The translations under genes were made by a program, and so were the position numbers. Below are positions 57,919-64,000 of a stretch of 64,000 bases of DNA, piece by piece (the stretch's first letter is position 1; each line of letters opens with the position of its first letter). Source of the stretch: JAKFWF01 sp963750535. GTDB taxonomy: Bacteria; Pseudomonadota; Alphaproteobacteria; Rhizobiales; Hyphomicrobiaceae. The stretch spans positions 248,001-312,000 of the forward strand of contig CAVVRF010000037.1 of the NCBI GenBank assembly GCA_963750535.1, given 5' to 3'. The notes under the pieces were generated by a model. The model saw nothing but the letters and a program-made list of their open reading frames with translations. It did not search any database and had not been told where the DNA came from.

Positions 57919-57950
57919 AAGGGGTTGGGCAAAATTGCCCAGCCCCTTTT
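57919..57950 (+). terminator. Intrinsic terminator of rplM-rpsI
   Basis: AAGGGGTTGGGC, a six-base loop and GCCCAGCCCCTT form a 12-base stem with one wobble, followed by TT. It separates the core operon from the integrase gene that starts at 57962. Confidence 0.88.
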
Positions 57951-57961
57951 GGCATTGACAC

Positions 57962-59300
57962 ATGATTGACAAGTCCATGAGGCCTGCTAGCTTCCTAGTT
58001 AGCGACATTGACAAATCTCGTGAAGGACCGCGGCATTTGGCATACGCAGAAAAGCACGCATTGAAAGATGGCAAAGTCCTCGTCCACACAAGAACCGGAT
58101 CACGTCACGCGACCTATCAGGCTCGCATCCGGCTGCCAGGGCTTCCCTATGTGAACCGGTCGCTAAAGACACGTAACCTCACTGAAGCACTGAGCCTAGC
58201 TGCCGACCTATACGACGAACTAAGATACGGCCAGAAGCACGGGTTGGACATCAACCACGGGCTGCTCACCTTTGCCGGTCTTTGGAAAAAATTCCGCGCT
58301 AACAGCCGCCTATCGGTTGACAGGACTCGTTTGTTTGATGGAACGGCCCGACGCTACTTCTTGCCCTACTTCCAACACATCAAACTATCGAATCTAACGG
58401 ATCGGCACATCGAAGAATATTGGGACTGGCGCATCAATTATTGGCGGAATGAAATCAAGAAACAGAGAGTAACTCCGCCAAACGTCGCTGAAATCCCATC
58501 TGAAAAATCATTGCAGATGGAAGCGACAATGCTAAAACAAATATTTAAATGGGGCAGAAGTCGGAATTACTGCAAACTCGTCCCACAAATCACCGCCCCG
58601 AAAACTGGAAAAAAAAGCCAAGCACGACCAACATTCGACTTGAAAGAATGGAAACGGGTCGCAGAAGCCCTTTTGGAGCGCTCAAATCAACCAGGGCTCA
58701 ATAGTCGTCACGCATTCGAGAGACGAATGCTGCGAGACTACTTCCAATTCCAGTCTCTTTCTGGACTTCAGACCTCAGGAAAGCCGCGAACTGAGATGGC
58801 GAGACATCGATGAGGAGGATGGCGTTGTTATAGTAGCAGTCTCTCCACACAGAAAAACAGGCATGCGAGAAGTCTCTTGTCTGGAGAACACCAGTATCGT
58901 TCTGGCTCGGATCAAGTCATATAGCAACTATACCTCGGCAGACGATTTTGTGTTTTGCACATATTCAGGAACGCCGAACACAGATTTCAATAAATCCTTC
59001 ATCAAGCTCCTCGACGAACTTAAACTGCGAGAAGATCGATGGGGACGCAAGCGGGTGATCTACAGCCTCCGTCATTACTACGCCACTCAACAAATATTAG
59101 GCAACCCGAACATTAGCCTGCATCAATTGGCGCGAAATATGGGCACCAGCACCAAACAAATCGACTTTCATTATAGCCATCTCCTGCCTAAGGACAAGGC
59201 GGCGGAACTTGCATCAAAACGGAAACCACTTTTCCCATTATACAAAATAGAAGTGCGAAAAGCCCCGAAGTCCTCCTCAAAGCGTCGAACCAAAGACTGA
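57962..59300 (+). pseudogene. Tyrosine recombinase / site-specific integrase, one frameshift
   Basis: The protein has an N-terminal arm-type and core-binding region (about 1-260: YQARIRLPGLPYVNRSLKTR; LADRH-type TDRHIEEYWDWRI) and a catalytic domain. The frame breaks near 58769; removing one C restores the box I motif SGLRPQESRELRWRDID with the catalytic Arg. Box II is YSLRHYYATQQI, and the Tyr nucleophile is in DFHYSHLLP. Corrected length is 445 residues (1339 bases = 446 codons plus one). It lies 12 bases past the rpsI terminator with lower G+C, marking an integrated region. It may be intact, or truly dead. Confidence 0.85.
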
Positions 59301-59345
59301 TTAATCGAAGGCCTACCCAAGCATCCCTACGCGTCGCTAATCAAC

Positions 59346-59546
59346 TTGGTCCCTAACGCTGCATCATTGTCCGGTGTTGCCGCCGTTTACAGTCGCCATG
59401 ATTACCTGGACGAAAAGCGTGAGGCCGTCGAAAGGTGGGCTGCACACCTCGCCAAGATCACAGCGATGCAGCCCAATCTGATCTGCTCCGATTGCTTGGC
59501 GTCGCGACCTACCCTTGGTCCATTAGGCACCGCAGCAGCAAGTTGA
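59346..59546 (+). pseudogene. C-terminal remnant of a P4-type integrase, 1
   Basis: The frame encodes SLSGVAAVYSRHDYLDEKRE and AVERWAAHLAKI. This is the C-terminus of P4/CP4-type tyrosine recombinases, with the nucleophile Tyr in VAAVYSRH. The rest of the gene is missing. No ribosome site or ATG is present. Confidence 0.65.
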
Positions 59547-59659
59547 GCGGGGTCGCCGGAATCTACAATAAACACGGCTACTTGGACGATCAGCGAGTGG
59601 CTCTGCAGCGCTGGGCAGATCACGTCGATGGTCTCTTCGCGCGAGCCGCTTTGACCTGA
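59525..59659 (+). pseudogene. C-terminal remnant of a P4-type integrase, 2
   Basis: A second frame carries SKLSGVAGIYNKHGYLDDQR and VALQRWADHVDGLFARA, then a stop. It is a separate copy of the same C-terminal motif (Tyr in VAGIYNKH), differing in sequence from the 59346 remnant. It is likewise an orphan end. Confidence 0.65.
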
Positions 59660-59818
59660 GGAACGGCTCGTAGCCAAGCCATCAGAGTCAGTCGAACCAG
59701 TCGAGCAAACTCATTCTGCAGTCTAAATTCTGCATTGCATAAATACCATTGTCTGGAAATGGGGCATGGAAACCCCATCGCCAATTTCGACCTATATTCG
59801 CAGCAATGGAGACTTTAG

Positions 59819-60730
59819 ATGGCATCATTATTACCATTATTCGATATTGAATCCACTACAGAAATCCACCAATTGTCGCTTCCCAATCAGCCTAAACGCA
59901 ATTATCTGCGCGGCTATTACGTCTCTGGTCCCTGCGGTGGCGGGAAAACATATCTTACCTGTCAATCGATAGCAGATGGCGTTCAGAGCGGCGGAAACAC
60001 CCTGTTCGTGCTGCCGACGCTGAAACTGGTGGCCGAGGTCAAGCAGGAACTGGAGCGGCTTGGCGTCCCGGTGACGGTCATCAGCAATGAGACGCACAAC
60101 GAGAATGTGCGCGAAGCCATCATGAAGCTGTTCGCATCGACGCCCGATGTCGGTGCCGTCGTCATCATCACGTGGAGCGCCTATTGTCTTATTCCCTACC
60201 TGGCTCGCCGGGATGAATGGACAATCTTCATCGACGAGGTGCCAAGGCTCGATACGTCGTTCCCGTTCAAGCTGCCGCGCAATTCATCGATTCTGTTGGA
60301 GCACCTGGAATTCCAGGACTCGACCTTCCTCGGTCTACAAGAGGTTCGGCCGAGGTTCAGGAACAGCCTGAAGAAGCTGATGGAAGCCGATAGAGACCAG
60401 ATCGACGAGACCTTTCGCTCGCTTTTCCAACACCTTACCAGCCCAAATCACAGGGTTTTCATCGAAAAAGGCTGGGAAGCGAGCCTCCAGCGGCCCGAGG
60501 GCGAGGTGACCTTCGTTGCCGTTTTGAACGAAAAGCTGTTCACGAATGCGGTTCTGATGGGCGCCAATGTCGAGCGCAGCCTGCTGTTTCAGTGGCTGAC
60601 CAAGCAGTATGACCTTCAGTGGCAGCCGCATCACCTGACGTCACGGCTGCGCTACCGGAAACATGCATTCGGCGACCGTGTTCGTATTCACCACTTCAAT
60701 GTAACGGCCGGAGCAATAGTGCCGCGATGA
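59819..60730 (+). CDS. DEAD/DEAH-helicase-like NTPase, truncated by IS21 insertion
   Basis: The 303-residue frame has Walker A GPCGGGKTYL near 38-47, a motif Ia-like LFVLPTLKLVAEVKQELERL, VVIITWSAYCLI and Walker B with DEVPRLD (IFIDEVPRL). These are SF2-type N-terminal helicase motifs. The gene is cut: the IS begins at about 60700 and supplies the last ten residues, and no C-terminal helicase half appears after the IS. It is AT-richer than core genes. Function unknown; an island-borne helicase is plausible. Confidence 0.65.
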   Translation: MASLLPLFDIESTTEIHQLSLPNQPKRNYLRGYYVSGPCGGGKTYLTCQSIADGVQSGGNTLFVLPTLKLVAEVKQELERLGVPVTVISNETHNENVREAIMKLFASTPDVGAVVIITWSAYCLIPYLARRDEWTIFIDEVPRLDTSFPFKLPRNSSILLEHLEFQDSTFLGLQEVRPRFRNSLKKLMEADRDQIDETFRSLFQHLTSPNHRVFIEKGWEASLQRPEGEVTFVAVLNEKLFTNAVLMGANVERSLLFQWLTKQYDLQWQPHHLTSRLRYRKHAFGDRVRIHHFNVTAGAIVPR

Positions 60731-60812
60731 AGCGGCCGATTTGTTCGGTTGCACTGCCGGAGAGAAAGTGCGGCAGATAGAGCCCTGTGCCTGCGTCGGC
60801 CGAGGGCGTGGG

Positions 60813-62312
60813 ATGAAGCCAGTGGAGCTCTATGCGAGGGTCAGGCACGCGGTCCTGATCGAGGGGATTAGCGCGCGTGCGGCGGCGGACCGGTTCGGCA
60901 TCAATGCCAGGACGGTCTCCAAGATGCTGAAGTTCTCATTGCCGCCTGGATACGTGCGCACGAGGCCGCCGTCGCGGCCCAAGCTGGACGCCTTCATCGG
61001 CGTCATCGATGCGATCCTGGCGGCCGACAAGACGCGGCCGAAGAAGCAACGACACACATCGAAGCGCATTTTCGAACGGCTGCGCGACGAGCACGGCTTC
61101 ACCGGTAAGATCACGATCGTGAAGGACTACGTCGCGGGCTGGCGCCAGCGGAGCCAAGAGATGTTCGTACCTCTCGTGCATCCGCCGGGGCATGCGCAGG
61201 TCGACTTCGGAGAAGCCCTCGGCGTGATCGGTGGCGTCGAACGCAAGATCCACTTCCTGGCGATGGACCTGCCGCACTCCGACGCGATCTTCGTGGTGGG
61301 CTACCCAGCGGAGACCACGGAAGCGTTCTGCGACGGTCACGTGCGGGGGTTCGACTTCTTCGGCGCGGTGCCGCAATCGATCCTCTATGACAACACCACG
61401 ATCGCGGTCGCCCGCATTCTCGGCGATGGCAAGCGCCAGCGCACGCGCGTGTTCAGCGAGCTGCAATCGCATTACCTCTTTACGGATCGGTTTGGCCGCC
61501 CCGGCAAAGGCAACGACAAGGGCAAGGTCGAAGGGCTCGTCGGCTATGCGCGCCGGAACTTCCTCGTGCCGATCCCGGTGTTCGACAGCTTCGAGGCGTT
61601 GAACGCGCACCTGTTGGATAGCTGCCGGAAGCGTCTGGCCGACCGGCTGCGCGGTCATGACGGCACGATCGGTGAGCGTCTGGAACGCGACCTCGCCGGG
61701 TTCCAGAAGCCGCTGCCGGCGCCCTACGATGCCTGCGAGAAGAGAACGGGCAGCGTCAACTCGCTGTCGCTGGTGCGCTATCGGAACAACGACTACTCGG
61801 TTCCAACGGCCTACGGCCACAGACAAGTTCTGATCCGAGGATACGTGCACGAGGTCGTCATCGCCTGCGGCGCGGAGGTGATTGCGCGCCATCGCCGTTG
61901 TTACGAACGCGAGGACTTCGTGTTCAATCCGCTGCACTATCTGGCGCTGATCGAGCAGAAGACCAACGCCCTCGACCAGGCTGCGCCGCTCGCCGATTGG
62001 AAGCTGCCCGATGAGTTCGCGACCCTGCGACGGCTGCTCGAAGCCCGCATGGGGAAGAAGGGCAAGCGCGAGTTTGTGCAGGTGCTGCGGCTGATGGAGG
62101 TCTTCAAGGTCGATGACGTCGCTGCTGCCGTCCGCGATGCGATTGCACGCGGTGCGGTTGGCTTCGACGCCGTCAAGCATCTGGTGCTGTGCCGCATCGA
62201 GCGGCGTCCGCCACGGCTCGACATGACGATCTATCCGTATCTGCCTAAGGCGACGGTAGCGACGACATCGGCGCGATCGTACATGGATCTTCTGTCCGGA
62301 GTGTCGGCATGA
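60813..62312 (+). CDS. istA: IS21-family transposase IstA
   Basis: The 499-residue transposase has an N-terminal HTH (LYARVRHAVLIEGISARAAA, FGINARTVSKML) and the DDE core of the rve family: QVDFGEALG, SILYDNTTIAV and GKVEGLVGYARRNFLVP with the catalytic acids. The C-terminal domain has YSVPTAYGHRQVLIRGY. Start ATG at 60813 after CGTGGG. Its stop overlaps the istB start, as in other IS21 elements. Confidence 0.95.
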   Translation: MKPVELYARVRHAVLIEGISARAAADRFGINARTVSKMLKFSLPPGYVRTRPPSRPKLDAFIGVIDAILAADKTRPKKQRHTSKRIFERLRDEHGFTGKITIVKDYVAGWRQRSQEMFVPLVHPPGHAQVDFGEALGVIGGVERKIHFLAMDLPHSDAIFVVGYPAETTEAFCDGHVRGFDFFGAVPQSILYDNTTIAVARILGDGKRQRTRVFSELQSHYLFTDRFGRPGKGNDKGKVEGLVGYARRNFLVPIPVFDSFEALNAHLLDSCRKRLADRLRGHDGTIGERLERDLAGFQKPLPAPYDACEKRTGSVNSLSLVRYRNNDYSVPTAYGHRQVLIRGYVHEVVIACGAEVIARHRRCYEREDFVFNPLHYLALIEQKTNALDQAAPLADWKLPDEFATLRRLLEARMGKKGKREFVQVLRLMEVFKVDDVAAAVRDAIARGAVGFDAVKHLVLCRIERRPPRLDMTIYPYLPKATVATTSARSYMDLLSGVSA

Positions 62313-63103
62313 CCGACACTCCGCAGATCCTGCTCGCCCACCATCTGAAAGCGCTGAAGCTGCCGACGTTCCTGCGCGAGTACGACAAGGTCGCCCGCCA
62401 GTGCGCGGCCGACGGCGTCGATCATCCTCGCTACCTGATGCGGCTGGCCGAGATGGAGTTGATCGATCGCGAGCGGCGCATGGTGGAGCGCCGGATCAAG
62501 GCGGCGAAGTTCCCGACCGTCAAAAGCCTCGACAGCTTCGACTTCCTCGCGCTGCCGTCGTTGAACAAAATGCTGGTGCTGGAGTTGGCGCGTTCGGACT
62601 ACGTCGAGCGGCGCGAGAACATCATCGCCGTCGGCAACAGTGGAACCGGCAAAAGCCACATCGCGCTCGGGCTCGGATTGGCCGCCTGCCAGAAGGGGCT
62701 GTCAGTCGGCTTCATCACGGCCTCGGCCCTCGTCCACGAGTTGCTTGAAGCCCGCGATGAGAAGCGGCTGTTGCGGCTTCAGCGTCAGATGGCGAGCTAC
62801 AAGCTGCTGATCATCGACGAACTCGGCTACGTGCCGCTCTCACCGACCGGCGCCGAACTGCTGTTCGAGGTGTTCTCACAGCGCTACGAGCGCGGCAGCA
62901 CGCTGGTCACCAGCAACCTGCCGTTCGACGAGTGGACATCCGTGTTCGGATCCGAACGCCTCACCGGCGCGCTGCTCGACCGGCTCACCCATCACGTCCA
63001 CATTATTGAGATGAACGGCGACAGCTATCGGCTTGCTCACAGCAAACGCCGGTCACGCCGAGCCCGGGCAGAACCGCCCTCGGCTGACACGCCTCAGGAA
63101 TGA
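62309..63103 (+). CDS. istB: IS21-family helper ATPase IstB
   Basis: The 264-residue AAA+ ATPase has LKLPTFLREYDKVARQCAAD at the start, Walker A AVGNSGTGKSHIALGLG, Walker B LLIIDELGYVPLS and sensor/box residues in TLVTSNLPFDEWTSVFGSER. It assists target selection by IstA. It begins on an ATGA overlap with istA. Confidence 0.95.
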   Translation: MTDTPQILLAHHLKALKLPTFLREYDKVARQCAADGVDHPRYLMRLAEMELIDRERRMVERRIKAAKFPTVKSLDSFDFLALPSLNKMLVLELARSDYVERRENIIAVGNSGTGKSHIALGLGLAACQKGLSVGFITASALVHELLEARDEKRLLRLQRQMASYKLLIIDELGYVPLSPTGAELLFEVFSQRYERGSTLVTSNLPFDEWTSVFGSERLTGALLDRLTHHVHIIEMNGDSYRLAHSKRRSRRARAEPPSADTPQE

Positions 63104-63111
63104 GCCGCGAC

Positions 63112-63149
63112 AAGCAATAAGGCCCCCGATATCGGGGGCCTTATTGCTT
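63112..63149. terminator. 38-base perfect palindrome after istB
   Basis: AAGCAATAAGGCCCCCGAT is followed directly by its exact complement, giving a perfect 19-base stem with no loop spacer, eight bases after the istB stop. The CTTATTGCTT arm provides a short T-rich tract. It probably stops transcription in both directions within the IS21 element. Confidence 0.75.
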
Positions 63150-63390
63150 GCAGAACGTGCTGCACTTTCTCTCCGGCTATTGCTGCGGAAGTGCTCCGGC
63201 GTTGACAGATGCGCGACAGGTAAGCTGACGAAGATTGGTTCGTGAGGTGCACTGCCAGATAGCATAGTTTGACATCCGGCCAAGGGGCATCGCCAGATAT
63301 GGCCGCCGCCCCCCTGATGCCTCGCAAGGTTGACATCCAATCGGCAGGTGCTCAACTCGATGGTGCGTGAGGACTTCGCGCTAGCTCCAC

Positions 63391-63738
63391 TCACCGAACT
63401 TTGTAGACGCAGTGGCAGCGGTTGCGCGTGAAGGGACGTACATCGGTTGCCCAGCGTCCCTTCTCAACTTGCGCATTCCACTCCGGTGTCAACAGCACGG
63501 CCGGACTGTCGATCTCGTAGATCGCGGTATAGCGCGCCGCCTCGTGTTGTTTCTCGATGCGCTCGCCGCCGAGCTGCATCGTGAATGGCTCGCCCTGGAT
63601 GCGAGAGACCGCGTGCACGCCCGGCACTTTGGAGAGATAAGGCACGTGCTCGGTGTCGTAGACCTCATTGAACAGACCCTCCTTATCCGGATCGACGTCC
63701 ATGCTGACAACGAAGAGGTACTTGGTGGAGAACGGCAT
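63391..63738 (-). CDS. Small dimeric alpha-beta barrel-like protein (DUF4286/EthD-like)
   Basis: The 115-residue protein starts MPFSTKYLFVVSMDVDPDKE and continues FNEVYDTEHVPYLSKVPGVH, the pattern of short ferredoxin-like proteins in the EthD/DUF4286 group (an extended strand, then a helix with W/Y-x-x-E/D-H). It ends CHCVYKVR. ATG 63738 is chosen from the family start; the longer frame upstream is not protein-like. Function unknown; related proteins often accompany degradation enzymes. Confidence 0.75.
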   Translation of the reverse strand: MPFSTKYLFVVSMDVDPDKEGLFNEVYDTEHVPYLSKVPGVHAVSRIQGEPFTMQLGGERIEKQHEAARYTAIYEIDSPAVLLTPEWNAQVEKGRWATDVRPFTRNRCHCVYKVR

Positions 63739-63909
63739 GAGGAGCCTCCGTCGTGGTGATGTCAGGCAGGTTTGACAGCACGAGCCCATGCTAGGCATGT
63801 TCGCATCGTCACACCAGGGCGACGTTGAACGGGGCAGTTTGCGCCCGAAGTAACGGCCGCAGACGGGCCTGGGCCAGCCACGGGCTCATGCAGTGCAGCA
63901 CATGTGGGC

Positions 63910-64000
63910 TTACTCGATTACCTCGTCGGCTCGCGACAGCAGCGACGGTGGGATTGTGAGCCCGAGCGCCTTCGCGGTCCTGTTGTTGATGACCAACTCG
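63910..64000 (-). CDS. ABC_sub_bind (PF04392-type) substrate-binding protein, C-terminus only
   Basis: The last 30 codons of a minus-strand gene run off the window edge, reading ELVINNRTAKALGLTIPPSL and LSRADEVIE then TAA at 63910-63912. This is the conserved C-terminus of ABC_sub_bind proteins, abundant in Bradyrhizobium-like genomes. The N-terminal part is outside the window. Confidence 0.75.
   Translation of the reverse strand, partial: ELVINNRTAKALGLTIPPSLLSRADEVIE

Larger units (their letters stand above)
60700..63207 (+). mobile_element. IS21-family insertion sequence
   Basis: The element carries istA and istB. The ends share an outer repeat (left TGTAACGGCCGGAGCA, right reverse complement TGTCAACGCCGGAGCA) and an inner repeat (GCCGGAGAGAAAGTGCGGCA at about 60757; GCCGGAGAGAAAGTGCAGCA at the right). 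Multiple imperfect repeats inside the ends are typical of IS21. Boundaries are inferred from the repeats, giving about 2.5 kb. No convincing target duplication is seen (left flank CTTCAA, right flank GATGCG). Confidence 0.7.

Noticed and set aside
57890..58000. tRNA as integration site near the integrase
   Set aside because: No cloverleaf or T-loop sequence was seen between rpsI and the integrase; only the rpsI terminator hairpin is present.

Overview
The window is a GC-rich (mostly mid-60s percent by eye) chromosomal segment of an alphaproteobacterium, most likely Hyphomicrobiales (Rhizobiales) in the Bradyrhizobium/Rhodoplanes/Pseudolabrys neighbourhood. This rests on gene content: a TIGR03808-type TAT-exported beta-helix protein, a DUF6460 protein, tandem Omp25/31-like barrels, a ligase-associated DEXH helicase, and intergenic CCTCTCCC and GTCATCC hairpin repeats. 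No strain or species can be named from sequence alone.

Layout. 1-1351: end of an FtsX-type permease and an HlyD-type adaptor (MacAB-like exporter). 2071-8005: a divergent catabolic block (TPP enzyme; IlvD/Edd-type dehydratase, beta-propeller lactonase, RraA-like aldolase) sharing a control region with two bulged hairpins. 8070-15653: small methyltransferase, GNAT, Bax-inhibitor-like protein, the conserved ybbP-ybbA/tesA neighbourhood, and thpR. 16082-22087: a small membrane protein, methylmalonyl-CoA mutase and its chaperone MeaB, with a DUF900 hydrolase between them. 22321-26748: GNAT, PaiB-like flavoprotein, amidohydrolase, and a protein kinase-WD40 fusion. 27180-33901: a seven-gene operon of a polyamine/opine-type ABC importer (no binding protein) and four amine/amino-acid oxidoreductase subunits. 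34111-40519: TAT beta-helix protein, Lhr-like helicase, DUF6460, glycosyltransferase, metallo-hydrolase. 40574-40840: an IS5-type MITE. 40928-46088: folE, class II aldolase, CobW-type GTPase, folP, aldehyde dehydrogenase. 46108-53293: MocR regulator with divergent EamA exporter, CaiB CoA-transferase, a histidine-kinase scar, a ParA-like ATPase with a partner, and glmM. 53520-57889: two outer-membrane barrels, a helical periplasmic protein, a thioesterase, rplM-rpsI.

From the rpsI terminator (about 57950) composition drops and accessory DNA begins: a tyrosine integrase, two C-terminal scars of other integrases, a helicase-like ATPase cut by an IS21-family element (istA/istB), then a small DUF4286/EthD-like gene and the C-terminus of an ABC_sub_bind protein at the window edge.

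An important caveat runs through the window. At least eleven otherwise well-conserved genes are split by frameshifts, nearly all of which look like one extra base, and the aldehyde dehydrogenase at 44644-46088 has about fifteen. The frames resume with conserved motifs and without internal stops, so base-level errors in the assembly are the simplest explanation. These genes are typed as pseudogenes below, but most are probably intact in the organism. No CRISPR array, tRNA or rRNA was recognised.
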